Shown here: positions 25,957 to 35,829 of the stretch, piece by piece
Position numbering within the stretch: the first letter of the stretch is position 1
Layout of the letters: each line of letters starts with the position of its first letter
From: Gilliamella sp. Occ3-1
Lineage (GTDB): Bacteria > Pseudomonadota > Gammaproteobacteria > Enterobacterales > Orbaceae
Direction: 5' to 3'
NCBI RefSeq assembly: GCF_001690655.1
Contig: NZ_LZHQ01000016.1
Coordinates: 1 to 37,922, forward strand
DNA length: 37,922 nucleotides
The notes under the pieces: model-generated
The model's input: the letters and a program-made list of their open reading frames with translations, nothing else
What the model was told of the DNA's origin: nothing
Database searches by the model: none
Translations under genes and position numbers: made by a program

Positions 25957-26286
25957 ATGACAATAAAAGAAATCACTCCCACAGAACTTGCACAAAAATT
26001 AAATCAGCAAGATAATCTATTTCTACTCGATGTACGAGAACCCAATGAAATAGCCATTTGCAGTATTGGCAACGCAACTCATATTCCAATGAATATGATC
26101 CCTTTATATCTAGATAAAATCCCAGATGAAATCGATATTGTTATTTATTGTCATCACGGCAGACGTAGCCTAACTGTTGCTCATTATTTAGCAGAAAACG
26201 GATTTGATCCTAACTTTCTCTATAATCTTACAGGAGGGATTGATGCTTGGGCGCTAACAATTGATAAACAGATGGCACGATACTAA
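25957..26286 (+). CDS. single-domain rhodanese-like sulfurtransferase
   Basis: Rhodaneses carry sulfane sulfur on an active-site cysteine as a persulfide. This 109-residue protein is one complete domain: LLDVREPNEIAICSIGNATH at about 24-42, the active-site loop CHHGRRS with C65, and the C-terminal LTGGIDAWA. There is no signal peptide, so it is cytoplasmic. It is single-gene, with the repeated 41-bp element upstream and a terminator shared with convergent metQ downstream. The sulfur acceptor is unknown; glpE and pspE are paralogous names that I cannot choose between. Confidence 0.88.
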   Translation: MTIKEITPTELAQKLNQQDNLFLLDVREPNEIAICSIGNATHIPMNMIPLYLDKIPDEIDIVIYCHHGRRSLTVAHYLAENGFDPNFLYNLTGGIDAWALTIDKQMARY

Positions 26287-26289
26287 AAT

Positions 26290-26312
26290 GCCCGTTATCA
26301 AACGGGCTTTTC
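26290..26312. terminator. bidirectional terminator between rhodanese and metQ
   Basis: GCCCGTT and AACGGGC pair with a 4-base loop and are followed by TTTTCTT on the plus strand. On the minus strand ATTTTAG follows. It lies between two convergent genes and probably serves both. Confidence 0.85.
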
Positions 26313-26335
26313 TTCATTACTTTACCTTGCTATGC

Positions 26336-27184
26336 TTATTCTTGAGGCATCACCCAATAACCATTTTGGTTATGCGTTTTCATATAATCTTTAAATTGTT
26401 GAGATTGATAAATACGCTTCACATCTTGAGCCCATCGACTATTTTCGTTTCCTTCATTCACTACAACCATAATTTCCAAATCAGGAATGATGGTTTCAGA
26501 AAGTAATGCTTTGTTCGAGTCAATATTAGCAGAATAAACAATGCTACCTGGAATTACCGCAAAATCTAATTCATTAAGCACTCTAGGAATATTGGCCGAA
26601 TCCATTTCAATAATTTCAATACCTGCAATATTTTGAGCAATATCATTTTTACTAACAATAATAGGATTTGTATTATTTTTTAATTTTATCCAACCAGCTT
26701 TTTCTAGTAGATTATATGAACGAGCTGCATTAGAAGCATCTTGTGGAATAGCAACTTTTGCTCCTGAAAAAACTTGCGTTAATGAGGTGAACTTATTTGA
26801 AAATATTGCCGCAGGTACCGATGGTACATGCACAACCGATTTTAAATTTGCTTTACGCTGGGCATTAAACACATTCATATAAGCTGTGTGCTGTGCAACG
26901 GTTAAATCAATACTACCTTCACTTAAAGCTACATCTGATTCAAGTAAATGCGGAAAATTCACTAATTTAACCTTATAACCCTCTGATTCAAGTATGGGTT
27001 TAACAGCATCATTAAAAAGATCGTTATATGGACCTGGTGATACGCCCATGCTAATTTCTTTTTTTGTCTGATTATCGACTGGTTTAGACGAATTATCACA
27101 ACCAATAGTCAAAAACACTGAACTAGCAACTAAAACGACTGATATGTATTTAAATATTTTTTGTTTGATAAACGCATTTTTCAT
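26336..27184 (-). CDS. metQ: methionine ABC transporter substrate-binding lipoprotein
   Basis: MetQ is the NlpA-family lipoprotein that captures methionine for the MetNI importer. This 282-residue protein has a hydrophobic signal ending in the lipobox LTIGC, so C29 is lipidated. The mature protein has the family pattern GVSPGPYNDLF, FPHLLESDVALSEGSIDLTV, HTAYMNVFN, and a late NEGNENSRWAQDVKRIYQSQ. It lies opposite to metN-metI across a 269-bp gap, whereas metNIQ is usually one operon. A specificity other than methionine cannot be excluded for this family. Confidence 0.85.
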   Translation of the reverse strand: MKNAFIKQKIFKYISVVLVASSVFLTIGCDNSSKPVDNQTKKEISMGVSPGPYNDLFNDAVKPILESEGYKVKLVNFPHLLESDVALSEGSIDLTVAQHTAYMNVFNAQRKANLKSVVHVPSVPAAIFSNKFTSLTQVFSGAKVAIPQDASNAARSYNLLEKAGWIKLKNNTNPIIVSKNDIAQNIAGIEIIEMDSANIPRVLNELDFAVIPGSIVYSANIDSNKALLSETIIPDLEIMVVVNEGNENSRWAQDVKRIYQSQQFKDYMKTHNQNGYWVMPQE

Positions 27185-27246
27185 TTCAGCTATCCTCTAT
27201 AAGCTATAAGCATTAAATACACTCTAACACAGAAAAAAGCATTCAT

Positions 27247-27285
27247 TTATTCCAAGTAATTCTATCTTATAACTATATGGAATAA
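27247..27285. promoter_or_regulatory. inverted repeat in the divergent metQ-metN control region
   Basis: TTATTCCA (27247-27254) and TGGAATAA (27278-27285) are perfect inverted arms 23 bp apart. They lie 63 bp upstream of metQ and about 170 bp upstream of metN. They could bind a regulator or form an RNA hairpin. No tandem MetJ boxes (AGACGTCT-like) were found. Confidence 0.35.
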
Positions 27286-27453
27286 GATATAAAAAACGAT
27301 TATTAGAGCAACAATTTAACCTGTGATACCGTTAGATATATCAATTATTGTCAATCGTTGAATATGCCATATAAACACCTGCAATAAATGATTCAGCCAA
27401 ATTGCCTAAGCAAGCACTTATTCAACTAGAACAAAATAAATAGGTGATGAACA

Positions 27454-28512
27454 ATGATTAAATTTGAACATGTCTCAAAACAATATGAAAGAAATGGCGT
27501 CACAACACAAGCTTTAAACGATATTAATTTAACCATCAGTAAAGGTGATATTTACGGCATTATTGGTTACAGCGGCGCAGGTAAAAGTACCTTAGTGCGC
27601 TTAATTAACTTTCTTGAAAAACCAACACAAGGCAATGTCATTATTCAAAATAAACTATTAAATCAATTATCTAGTAACGAATTACGTCAAACCCGTCAAA
27701 AAATTGGTATGATTTTTCAGCATTTTAATTTGCTTGAATCAAAAACCGTATTTGAAAATATTGCTATTCCTTTAATTTTAATCAAAAAAGATAAACATTC
27801 GATTAAACAAAAAGTCTATGAACTTTTGGAATTTGTTGGATTAAGTGATAAAGCCAACAGCTATCCCAAAGAGCTTTCTGGTGGGCAAAAACAGCGCATT
27901 GGTATCGCCCGAGCTTTAGCCAACGATCCTGATATTTTACTATGTGATGAAGCAACTTCAGCACTTGATCCACAAACCACTCAAGCTATTTTAGATTTAA
28001 TCAAAAAAATCAATGAAAAATATAAAATAACAGTCGTGTTAATCACTCACGAAATGCATGTAATTGAACAAATTTGCCATAAAGTTGCAGTAATGGAAAA
28101 AGGCAAGATTATAGAACAAGGTAACGTACTTGACGTATTTGGACAACCAAAACACCAAACTACTCAAAATTTTGTTAGCTCAGTGATCAACAATCAAATT
28201 CCAAATGGTGTTGTCGAAAATTTGTTAGAAATAGAAGGTAAAAAAGAAAATATTAAATTATTTAAGCTCGAATTCTTAGGACGATCTGCGTCAGAACCCG
28301 TGATAAATTCACTTATACTGCAACAAAAAGTTATCGTCAATATTTTGTTTGCCCATATGTCAGAAATCGAAAAAACGGTTTTAGGTAGTATGTTTGTTCA
28401 ACTAAAAGGTAACGATAGTAATATCAAAGAATCAGTACATTACTTACGTGAGCGCGGTGTACAAGTCACTGAAATTAAACATTGGGAGATGAGTAAAAAT
28501 GGAAATATTTAA
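27454..28512 (+). CDS. metN: methionine ABC transporter ATP-binding protein
   Basis: MetN powers D,L-methionine import with MetI. The 352 residues include Walker A GYSGAGKST (38-46), the signature LSGGQKQRIGIARAL, and Walker B LLCDEATSALDPQT. A C-terminal NIL-type domain (about 265-345) in MetN binds methionine and inhibits transport when the cell is replete. GGTGATG precedes the ATG. It overlaps metI by 14 bases. Confidence 0.94.
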   Translation: MIKFEHVSKQYERNGVTTQALNDINLTISKGDIYGIIGYSGAGKSTLVRLINFLEKPTQGNVIIQNKLLNQLSSNELRQTRQKIGMIFQHFNLLESKTVFENIAIPLILIKKDKHSIKQKVYELLEFVGLSDKANSYPKELSGGQKQRIGIARALANDPDILLCDEATSALDPQTTQAILDLIKKINEKYKITVVLITHEMHVIEQICHKVAVMEKGKIIEQGNVLDVFGQPKHQTTQNFVSSVINNQIPNGVVENLLEIEGKKENIKLFKLEFLGRSASEPVINSLILQQKVIVNILFAHMSEIEKTVLGSMFVQLKGNDSNIKESVHYLRERGVQVTEIKHWEMSKNGNI

Positions 28513-29197
28513 TACTATAATTGACTATTTGGCCTCTTGCTTTGCAACATCAGTAACCACTGAACAATTTGTTCAAGCATTCTATGACACCCTAATTATG
28601 GTAGTTTTCTCCTTAATTTTAGGTTCATTAATCGGAATTCCACTTGGTATTTGCTTAGTTACAACAAGACCTTATGGACTATTAGAAAATAGTCGAGTGT
28701 TTCGTATTATCAATCCGATTATTAATATAGTTCGCTCATTGCCTTTTATTATTTTATTAGTTGCTATCCAACCTTTAACAAAGGTCATTGTAAATAGCTC
28801 TATTGGCACTATAGCAGCGATTGTTCCGTTAACATTTTATGTTGCTCCTTACATTGCTAGATTAGTTGAAAATTCATTACTTGACGTGAATAGTGGTATT
28901 ATTGAAGCGGCTCAATCAATGGGAGCGACGCCAATACAAATTATTTGGTATTTTATGTTACCAGAGGCATTTAGCTCTTTAATTTTAACGCTTACAACTG
29001 CTACTATAGGTTTAATTGGTGCTACAGCGATGGCTGGTGCTATTGGTGCTGGCGGTATTGGCGATTTAGCTGTGTCATACGGTTATCAACGTTTTGATAA
29101 TACTGTTACTTATATCTGCGTGGTGATATTAGTTATTGCTATACAATTTATTCAAAGCACTGGTAATTATTTAGCTCGTAAAGCACGGCATGAATAA
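28499..29197 (+). CDS. metI: methionine ABC transporter permease
   Basis: MetI forms the inner-membrane channel of the methionine importer. The 232 residues contain five hydrophobic spans and the conserved EAA loop (IIEAAQSMGATPIQIIWYFM), where MetN docks. The motif GATAMAGAIGAGGIGDLAVS is typical of MetI. The start at 28499 overlaps the end of metN, implying coupled translation. Confidence 0.94.
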   Translation: MEIFNTIIDYLASCFATSVTTEQFVQAFYDTLIMVVFSLILGSLIGIPLGICLVTTRPYGLLENSRVFRIINPIINIVRSLPFIILLVAIQPLTKVIVNSSIGTIAAIVPLTFYVAPYIARLVENSLLDVNSGIIEAAQSMGATPIQIIWYFMLPEAFSSLILTLTTATIGLIGATAMAGAIGAGGIGDLAVSYGYQRFDNTVTYICVVILVIAIQFIQSTGNYLARKARHE

Positions 29198-29234
29198 AAC
29201 ACATAATCACTTTTAGTTATGCATGATCAGTAAA

Positions 29235-29275
29235 AAATGGGGGGAGCTAAAATATAACTTTCCCCATTTATTATT
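29235..29275 (+). terminator. terminator after metN-metI
   Basis: AAATGGGGGGAG pairs with CTTTCCCCATTT over 12 positions including two G-T pairs, with an 11-base loop. It is followed by ATTATTT. It lies 37 bp past the metI stop. Confidence 0.75.
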
Positions 29276-29484
29276 TAGAAAAATAGCCTTAATTATCTTT
29301 TATCTCTCTAATAAGATATTTTACGTAAAACCTCTGTTTGCCTATAAAAATCAGCCATCGAGTATAAAAACTATTTATTGAGCAGTTATACACAAATAGG
29401 CAAAACGTTTAATTGATTTCTTTATTTACAAATATCAAGTAAAATAAGCAAAATTTTACCATTCTAGAAATCTAGGAAATCAAT

Positions 29485-30300
29485 GTGACAAACGCATTAC
29501 AACAAAATTTGGTTGAAATTCACGATATGTCTTTTTATCGTGGAACAAGGCCTATTTATAAAAATATGAGTTTGAATGTCCCGAAAGGAAAAGTGACAGC
29601 AATCATGGGACCTTCAGGAATTGGTAAAACCACACTACTAAGGCTCATTGGTGGTCAATTAAAACCCCAGTCAGGAAAAATTTTATTCGATGGTGAAGAC
29701 ATTCCAAGCATGTCTCGCTCCCGACTTTATGAAGTACGCAAACGCATTAGCATGTTATTTCAATCGGGAGCTTTATTTACCGATCTAACTGTGTTTGATA
29801 ATGTTGCTTACCCACTACGTGAGCACTTCAAATTACCTGAACCTATATTGCATAATTTAGTCTTAATGAAATTACAAGCTGTTGGTTTACGTGGTGCAGC
29901 TCAAATGATGCCATCGGAACTATCTGGTGGTATGGCAAGGCGAGCAGCATTAGCTAGAGCCATTGCGCTTGATCCCGATTTAATTATGTTTGATGAACCT
30001 TTTGCTGGGCAAGATCCTATATCCATGGGTGTTATTGTTAAACTGATATCTGAAATAAACCAATCATTAGGATTAACCTGTATCGTTGTTAGCCATGACG
30101 TGACCGAAGTGCTCAGTATTGCAGATTATGCTTACATTGTAGCCGAACAACATATTATTGCAGGTGGTACACCACAACAATTACGTGATAATGATGATTT
30201 ACGAGTAAAACAATTCCTTGACGGGTTGGCTGATGGTCCAGTACCTTTTCATTATCCTGCTGAAGATTACAAATTAGACCTAAGCAGAGGTACAAAATAA
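29485..30300 (+). CDS. mlaF: phospholipid ABC transporter ATPase MlaF
   Basis: MlaF drives the inner-membrane MlaFEDB complex, which moves phospholipids between the inner membrane and MlaC to keep the outer membrane asymmetric. The 271 residues have Walker [10 protein letters not shown] (42-50), the signature [14 protein letters not shown], and Walker [14 protein letters not shown]. The start is GTG (29485). An AGGAAA precedes it. It heads an mlaFEDCB operon and its stop overlaps the mlaE start by one base. Confidence 0.96.
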   Translation: MTNALQQNLVEIHDMSFYRGTRPIYKNMSLNVPKGKVTAIMGPSGIGKTTLLRLIGGQLKPQSGKILFDGEDIPSMSRSRLYEVRKRISMLFQSGALFTDLTVFDNVAYPLREHFKLPEPILHNLVLMKLQAVGLRGAAQMMPSELSGGMARRAALARAIALDPDLIMFDEPFAGQDPISMGVIVKLISEINQSLGLTCIVVSHDVTEVLSIADYAYIVAEQHIIAGGTPQQLRDNDDLRVKQFLDGLADGPVPFHYPAEDYKLDLSRGTK

Positions 30301-31079
30301 TGTTAAATTTACTGGCAAAATTAGGACAATGGTTTATTGATATCATTGCGATGATTGGTCGTTCTGGTGTGATGCTCTTTAGGGCATTAATTGGTAAGCC
30401 ACAATTTAATAAACAATTCCCATTACTCATTAAGCAATTTTATTTTGTTGGTGTACAATCACTCACTATTATTATTGTTTCTGGTCTTTTTATTGGCATG
30501 GTTTTGGCCTTACAAGGTTATTTTATTCTGACCACTTTTGGTGCTGAAGCCAGCCTTGGAATGATGGTAGCCCTTGCTCTACTTCGTGAGTTAGGTCCTG
30601 TTGTTGCTGGTTTGCTGTTTGCAGGTCGTGCTGGCTCTGCATTAACGGCTGAAATCGGCTTAATGAAAGCAACTGAGCAACTATCAAGTATGGAAATGAT
30701 GGCAATTGATCCATTACGACGTATTATTGCACCTCGTTTTTGGGCTGGTTTTTTCAGTATGCCATTTTTAACTGCAATTTTTGTTACCGTTGGTATTTTA
30801 GGTGGTGTTATTGTAGGTGTTGATTGGAAAGGTATTGATGCGGGCTTTTTTTGGTCATCTATTCAAAGTAATGTTGATTGGTGGCATGATCTAGGTAACT
30901 GTTTTGTAAAAAGCTTTGCATTTGCCATTGCTAGCACTTGGATTGCACTTTTCAATGGTTATGATTGTGTACCAACATCAGAAGGAATTAGTCGAGCAAC
31001 AACAAGCACTGTTGTTTATTCATCATTAGTAATTTTGGGGTTAGATTTTATTTTAACCGCATTAATGTTTAGTCATTGA
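30300..31079 (+). CDS. mlaE: phospholipid ABC transporter permease MlaE
   Basis: MlaE is the membrane-spanning core of the Mla complex. The 259 residues belong to the MlaE/Ttg2B permease family, with an N-terminal amphipathic helix and about five spans. Diagnostic stretches are [40 protein letters not shown] and the [19 protein letters not shown] loop, where the ATPase binds. It starts on the last base of mlaF's stop. Confidence 0.96.
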   Translation: MLNLLAKLGQWFIDIIAMIGRSGVMLFRALIGKPQFNKQFPLLIKQFYFVGVQSLTIIIVSGLFIGMVLALQGYFILTTFGAEASLGMMVALALLRELGPVVAGLLFAGRAGSALTAEIGLMKATEQLSSMEMMAIDPLRRIIAPRFWAGFFSMPFLTAIFVTVGILGGVIVGVDWKGIDAGFFWSSIQSNVDWWHDLGNCFVKSFAFAIASTWIALFNGYDCVPTSEGISRATTSTVVYSSLVILGLDFILTALMFSH

Positions 31080-31090
31080 GGTCATTAAAC

Positions 31091-31678
31091 ATGAGTCGTA
31101 AAGTTGAAATCACAGTAGGATTATTTATGGTACTGGTCATTTGCTCAGTACTTTTTTTATGTTTCCGCGTAACGGATCCAACATCATTTGCTAGTCATAA
31201 TTCATATCGAGTTTATGCTGTATTTGATAATATTGGCGGATTAAAAGCACGCTCTCCAATCAAAATCGGTGGCGTTGTGATTGGTCGAGTCAGTAATATA
31301 ACTCTAAAATCATCAGATCTTGATGTATATAAACCCTATGTAACAATAGATATTGATGCACAATACAATCAAATTCCAGTTTCAAGTTCGCTTTCAATTA
31401 AAACATCAGGTTTATTAGGTGAACAATTTATTGATATTAACTTTGGACTTGATAAAAGTACTGAATTAGAACTTGATTCATTGGATAGCGAAGGTACAAG
31501 CAACAACTTGCCAACAAATAATCATGAACCAGCTTATTTTCATGATGGTTTTGTAATATACAACACTAAACCAGCAATGGTTATTGAAGACTTAATTGGT
31601 CAATTCCTTTATAGTACTGGAGGTTCGACCGATGATAAAAATAAGAAACAAGATACACAAGATATAAATGAAAATTAA
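31091..31678 (+). CDS. mlaD: phospholipid transport protein MlaD (MCE domain)
   Basis: MlaD forms a hexameric periplasmic ring, anchored by one helix, through which lipid passes. The 195-residue protein starts MSRKVEITVGLFMVLVICSV, with the anchor at about 7-27. The MCE domain spans about 40-117 (YRVYAVFDNIGGLKARSPIK, then GGVVIGRV and SGLLGEQFIDINFG). I start at the ATG at 31091, which follows GAGG; the longer frame would use a TTG inside the mlaE stop region. Confidence 0.96.
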   Translation: MSRKVEITVGLFMVLVICSVLFLCFRVTDPTSFASHNSYRVYAVFDNIGGLKARSPIKIGGVVIGRVSNITLKSSDLDVYKPYVTIDIDAQYNQIPVSSSLSIKTSGLLGEQFIDINFGLDKSTELELDSLDSEGTSNNLPTNNHEPAYFHDGFVIYNTKPAMVIEDLIGQFLYSTGGSTDDKNKKQDTQDINEN

Positions 31679-31692
31679 GGAGTTTTGTTACT

Positions 31693-32337
31693 ATGTTAAC
31701 CAGATTTAAACACACTATTTTTTTTGCATTAGCTTTAATATTTAGTGCTAATGCGTTTGCTGAAAATGATCCTTATAAAGAGATGGAAATGGCTGCTAAT
31801 AAGATTTTTAGCACCATGAATGCACAATCTGCGACATTAAAATCAAACCCTAACAAACTAAAAGAGATCGTAAGAACAGATTTATTACCTTATGTACAAG
31901 TAAAGTATGCTGGCGCATTAATTTTAGGTAATTATTATAAAAGTGCTACAGATGCGCAACGTAAAGCTTATTTCGCTGCTTTTGAAAACTATTTGGTACA
32001 AACTTTTGCTCAAGCATTATCTATGTATAATGGCCAAACTTATCAGGTTGAATCGCCAAAAGATTTAACTGGCAAAACGCTTATCTCTATTCGTGTTTTA
32101 TTAAACCAACCTAATAAAAACCAACAACCATTGCGAATTGATTTCCAATGGCGTAAAAACTCTGTCACTGGCGAATGGAAAGCTTATGACTTAGTTGCAG
32201 AAGGCGTCAGCATGATCACCACCAAGCAAAATGAGTGGTCTACAATTTTACGTCAAGATGGTATTGACGCATTAACTAAACAATTAATTGATCTTTCAAA
32301 TCGCAATATTGACCCAAACGCTAAACCAAAAGGCTAG
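31693..32337 (+). CDS. mlaC: periplasmic phospholipid-binding protein MlaC
   Basis: MlaC shuttles phospholipid across the periplasm between the outer-membrane MlaA complex and MlaFEDB. The 214 residues begin with a signal peptide (MLTRFKHTIFFALALIFSAN-AFA). They continue with the family pattern RTDLLPYVQVKYAGALILG and YLVQTFAQALSMYNGQ, and a late GVSMITTKQNEWSTILRQDG. AAGGAG precedes the ATG. The gene is central in the mla operon. Confidence 0.95.
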   Translation: MLTRFKHTIFFALALIFSANAFAENDPYKEMEMAANKIFSTMNAQSATLKSNPNKLKEIVRTDLLPYVQVKYAGALILGNYYKSATDAQRKAYFAAFENYLVQTFAQALSMYNGQTYQVESPKDLTGKTLISIRVLLNQPNKNQQPLRIDFQWRKNSVTGEWKAYDLVAEGVSMITTKQNEWSTILRQDGIDALTKQLIDLSNRNIDPNAKPKG

Positions 32338-32342
32338 CCATA

Positions 32343-32615
32343 ATGTCGCGAATAAAAACAGAAAAACAACAAGAAATATTATCTTTACAGGGTGAACTTG
32401 ATGTTCACTCTTTAAACGATTTGTGGTCAACACAAAATACTATTTTAAATGGTGTAAAATGCATTGATGTTGCGCAACTTACTCGGGTTGATTCTTCAGG
32501 GCTCGCAACTTTAATTTATTTTTGCAATAAATATCATGTAAAGCTCAAAGGTATTAATCCTCAGCTACAAACATTAATTACATTGTATGATCTACAACCT
32601 GTAATTAATATTTAA
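32343..32615 (+). CDS. mlaB: STAS-domain protein MlaB
   Basis: MlaB is a small cytoplasmic STAS protein that binds MlaF and is needed for complex activity. The 90 residues contain the STAS core IDVAQLTRVDSSGLATLIYF with the conserved D-S-S/T-G turn. It starts 5 bp after mlaC and ends the mla operon. ibaG follows after 93 bp. Confidence 0.92.
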   Translation: MSRIKTEKQQEILSLQGELDVHSLNDLWSTQNTILNGVKCIDVAQLTRVDSSGLATLIYFCNKYHVKLKGINPQLQTLITLYDLQPVINI

Positions 32616-32626
32616 AAAATGTTAAT

Positions 32627-32667
32627 TTTTATACTGAAACACATAGTTACCAGAAACTTTTTAACAA
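32627..32667 (+). promoter_or_regulatory. 41-bp element shared with the rhodanese upstream region (copy B)
   Basis: This begins TTTTATACTGAAAC, contains GTTACCAGAAAC, and ends CTTTTTAACAA. It matches the copy at 25894-25934 at 34 of 41 positions. It lies 12 bp after the mlaB stop and 41 bp before ibaG, so it would give ibaG its own control within the mla run. A C-rich stretch CTCCCCCATAAT follows it. Confidence 0.5.
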
Positions 32668-32708
32668 AAAATCTCCCCCATAATTTACATTAATGATGAG
32701 TATGAATA

Positions 32709-32966
32709 ATGGATAAACAAGAAATTATAAACAAATTAAAAAATTCGCTTGAACTTGATGATGTACATGTCCTAACCGATGATGGAAGCCATTTCCAAGT
32801 TATTGCTGTAGGAGAATTATTTGCCGATTTAAATCGAGTGAAAAAACAACAAGCAATCTATGCCCCTTTGGCTGAATTTATTAATGATAATCGTATTCAT
32901 GCGCTTTCTATAAAGACTTATACCCCCACTGAATGGCAACGTGAACGCAAACTTATGGGGTTATAA
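32709..32966 (+). CDS. ibaG: BolA-family protein IbaG
   Basis: IbaG is a small BolA/YrbA-type protein that in other bacteria pairs with monothiol glutaredoxin and iron-sulfur clusters and affects acid resistance. The 85 residues have the class II hv fold pattern, [20 protein letters not shown]. The family lacks a catalytic cysteine; its histidine (DDGSHF) can be a cluster ligand. In Escherichia coli murA follows ibaG, but here prlC does, so the cluster is broken after this gene. Confidence 0.93.
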   Translation: MDKQEIINKLKNSLELDDVHVLTDDGSHFQVIAVGELFADLNRVKKQQAIYAPLAEFINDNRIHALSIKTYTPTEWQRERKLMGL

Positions 32967-33062
32967 CCATTTCTTAGCATGATAATCCCTTGAATTAATT
33001 GTTTTCGCCACCATATTATGTTGTATCAATAGACAACACCATTTGTATAAAGGTATCGCTAC

Positions 33063-35090
33063 ATGACTAATCCATTATTAACAGATGCACCATTACCCCT
33101 TTTTTCACAAATTAAACCCGAACATGTTTTGCCTGCTATACAAGAAACTTTAAAAAACTGCAGAAATACCATTGAAGCAGTATTAAAGCAAAATAGCCAA
33201 TATACTTGGGATAACTTAATTCAACCAATTGATGAAGCAGACGAAAAATTTGGACGAGCTTGGTCTCCAGTTAGTCATCTTAACTCAGTTAAAAATAGCC
33301 CTGAATTACGTGAAGCTTATGAAGCTTGTCTGCCATTACTATCTGAGTACAGTACATGGGTTGGGCAACATAGACCTTTATATCAAGCTTATAAGCAACT
33401 CAAAGAAAGCGAACAATATGCTACTTTAACCAAAGCACAGAAAAAAGTGGTTGATAATGCACTACGTGATTTTGAATTATCTGGAATTGGCTTACCCGAT
33501 GACAAACAGAAACGTTACGGTGAAATTGTCGCAAAATTATCAGAATTATCCTCAAAATATAGTAACAATGTGCTCGATGCCACCATGGGATGGTCAAAAT
33601 TAATTACCGATATCAAAGAACTATCTGGCATGCCTGAAAGTGCGCTTTCTGCCGCAAAAGAACAGGCTAAATTAAAAGATAAAGAGGGTTGGTTACTAAC
33701 CTTAGATATACCAAGTTATCTTCCCGTCATGACCTACTGTGATAATCGTGATTTACGATTTGAACTTTACCAAGCCTATAATACTCGTGCGTCAGATCAA
33801 GGACCAAACGCAGGTAAGTGGGATAACACTGAAATTATCAAACAAATCTTAACGCTTCGCAATGAGCTTGCACTATTACTAGGCTTCGATAATTACGCTA
33901 ATAAATCACTAGCAACAAAAATGGCAAGTTCAACAACTCAAGTGATTGAATTTTTGACCAATTTAGCAACTAAAGCTAAACCTCAAGGTGAAAAAGAGTT
34001 AGCAGATCTTAAACGTTATGCTTATGAGTTTTTTGGCGCAAGTGACATCAAACCATGGGATATAGCTTATTATAGTGAAAAGCAAAAACAGCATTTGTAC
34101 GCTATCAACGATGAAGAATTGCGCCCTTATTTCCCTCAACAACGAGTTATTAATGGTTTATTTGAAGTAGTGCATCGCATTTTTGGTATTACAGCCAAAG
34201 AGCGACAAGGCGTTGAAGTTTGGGATCCTGAAGTTAAATTTTATGATCTCTTTGCCGCAAATGGTGAGTTAAAAGGTAGTTTCTATCTTGATTTATATGC
34301 ACGTGAACATAAGCGTGGCGGCGCTTGGATGGATGATTGTATTGGTCGTATGCGTTTTGCTGATGGTCATGTACAAAAACCCGTTGCCTATTTAACTTGT
34401 AACTTCAATCGCCCTGTTGGTGATAAACCAGCACTATTTACACACGACGAAGTCACAACCCTTTTCCATGAATTTGGTCATGGTTTACACCACATGTTAA
34501 CCGAAATTGATACTTCATCAGTTTCTGGTATTAATGGGGTGCCATGGGATGCTGTTGAATTACCAAGTCAATTTTTAGAAAACTGGTGCTGGCAGCCTGA
34601 AGCGCTTGCATTCATATCTGGGCATTATCAAACTGGTGAACAGCTACCAACTGATATGTTAGAAAAGATGCTAGATGCTAAAAACTATCAAGCAGCACTA
34701 TTTATTTTACGCCAATTGGAATTTGGTCTTTTTGACTTTAAATTACATACACAAAAAGATCCTGATATTTTAAATACATTGGCTGAAATAAGAAAGCAAG
34801 TTGCCGTTGTTCCTGCCGTTGAATGGGGAAGATTTCCACACGCATTTAGCCATATCTTTGCTGGTGGTTATGCTGCAGGTTATTATAGCTATTTATGGGC
34901 AGAAGTATTATCCGCTGATGCATTTTCACGTTTTGAAGAAGAAGGTATTTTCAACGCTAAAACAGGCAATGCATTTCTTGATAATATCTTGTCACAGGGT
35001 GGTAGCGATGAGCCTATGACATTATTTAAAAACTTCCGAGGGCGTGAACCTCAACTTGAAGCATTACTTCGTCATTATGGTATCCACTAA
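33063..35090 (+). CDS. prlC: oligopeptidase A (M3 zinc metallopeptidase)
   Basis: PrlC degrades oligopeptides, including free signal peptides, in the cytoplasm. The 675 residues match the M3 family. The zinc motif HEFGHGLHH is at about 468, in [18 protein letters not shown], with the third ligand glutamate in [14 protein letters not shown]. The C-terminal [17 protein letters not shown] is typical. It overlaps rsmJ by 14 bases, as in Escherichia coli. Confidence 0.97.
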   Translation: MTNPLLTDAPLPLFSQIKPEHVLPAIQETLKNCRNTIEAVLKQNSQYTWDNLIQPIDEADEKFGRAWSPVSHLNSVKNSPELREAYEACLPLLSEYSTWVGQHRPLYQAYKQLKESEQYATLTKAQKKVVDNALRDFELSGIGLPDDKQKRYGEIVAKLSELSSKYSNNVLDATMGWSKLITDIKELSGMPESALSAAKEQAKLKDKEGWLLTLDIPSYLPVMTYCDNRDLRFELYQAYNTRASDQGPNAGKWDNTEIIKQILTLRNELALLLGFDNYANKSLATKMASSTTQVIEFLTNLATKAKPQGEKELADLKRYAYEFFGASDIKPWDIAYYSEKQKQHLYAINDEELRPYFPQQRVINGLFEVVHRIFGITAKERQGVEVWDPEVKFYDLFAANGELKGSFYLDLYAREHKRGGAWMDDCIGRMRFADGHVQKPVAYLTCNFNRPVGDKPALFTHDEVTTLFHEFGHGLHHMLTEIDTSSVSGINGVPWDAVELPSQFLENWCWQPEALAFISGHYQTGEQLPTDMLEKMLDAKNYQAALFILRQLEFGLFDFKLHTQKDPDILNTLAEIRKQVAVVPAVEWGRFPHAFSHIFAGGYAAGYYSYLWAEVLSADAFSRFEEEGIFNAKTGNAFLDNILSQGGSDEPMTLFKNFRGREPQLEALLRHYGIH

Positions 35091-35808
35091 TTCTAACTTT
35101 GCTCAGCTAAAATTATTAGCTGAGCAGTGGTTATCCACACATGCTGATCTTCCATTCGCTCTTGTTACCCAAAACAATCAACTTGAGTTACAAAAAACTG
35201 ACGAACCAAAACTAGGGGCAATATGCGTAAACTTTGTTTCTGGAACAATGGCTCATCGTCGCCAATTTGGTGGTGGACGTGGCGAAGCGATTGCTAAAGC
35301 AGTAGGTATCAAAGGCGAGTATTTACCTACAGTTCTTGATACCACAGCAGGTCTTGGTCGAGATGCATTTGTTTTAGCATCAATCGGTTGCCATGTCACT
35401 ATGTTTGAAAGACATCCTGTTGTTGCTGCATTGCTAGAAGATGGCTTGCAGCGTGCCTACCAAGATCCCAAAATCGGTAGTTGGATTGAGCAACATTTAC
35501 GTTTAATTTATCATTCAAGCATTGAGGGATTGAGTACTTACCCTGAAAAACCTGATGTTATTTATCTCGATCCAATGTTCCCACATCGACAAAAAAGTGC
35601 GCTTGTCAAAAAAGAGATGCGCATTTTTCAACAATTAGTGGGCAGTGATAATGATGCAGATAGCCTATTAGAACCAGCAAGAAAATTAGCAAAAAAACGG
35701 ATTGTAGTGAAAAGACCCGATTATGCACCGTTTTTAGCTAATCAAAAACCAACGGCCGAAATTAAAACTAAAAATCATCGTTTTGATATATATACACCTC
35801 TAGAGTAA
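35077..35808 (+). CDS. rsmJ: 16S rRNA (guanine1516-N2)-methyltransferase
   Basis: RsmJ methylates G1516 of 16S rRNA with SAM. From the ATG at 35077 the protein has 243 residues, starting [18 protein letters not shown]. The frame stays open upstream to 35044 but that part lies wholly inside prlC. Family motifs are [37 protein letters not shown], the SAM-binding [17 protein letters not shown], and the catalytic-site [20 protein letters not shown]. It is translationally coupled to prlC. Confidence 0.95.
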   Translation: MVSTNSNFAQLKLLAEQWLSTHADLPFALVTQNNQLELQKTDEPKLGAICVNFVSGTMAHRRQFGGGRGEAIAKAVGIKGEYLPTVLDTTAGLGRDAFVLASIGCHVTMFERHPVVAALLEDGLQRAYQDPKIGSWIEQHLRLIYHSSIEGLSTYPEKPDVIYLDPMFPHRQKSALVKKEMRIFQQLVGSDNDADSLLEPARKLAKKRIVVKRPDYAPFLANQKPTAEIKTKNHRFDIYTPLE

Positions 35809-35829
35809 TACAAGGATATTGTTTAAATT

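Noticed and set aside
27185..27453. MetJ operator or SAM riboswitch in the metQ-metN gap
   Set aside because: No tandem AGACGTCT-like boxes and no conserved riboswitch core could be seen.
29337..29404. 9-bp inverted repeat TTTGCCTAT / ATAGGCAAA upstream of mlaF
   Set aside because: The arms are 50 bp apart in AT-rich DNA and such pairs are expected by chance over a window this size.
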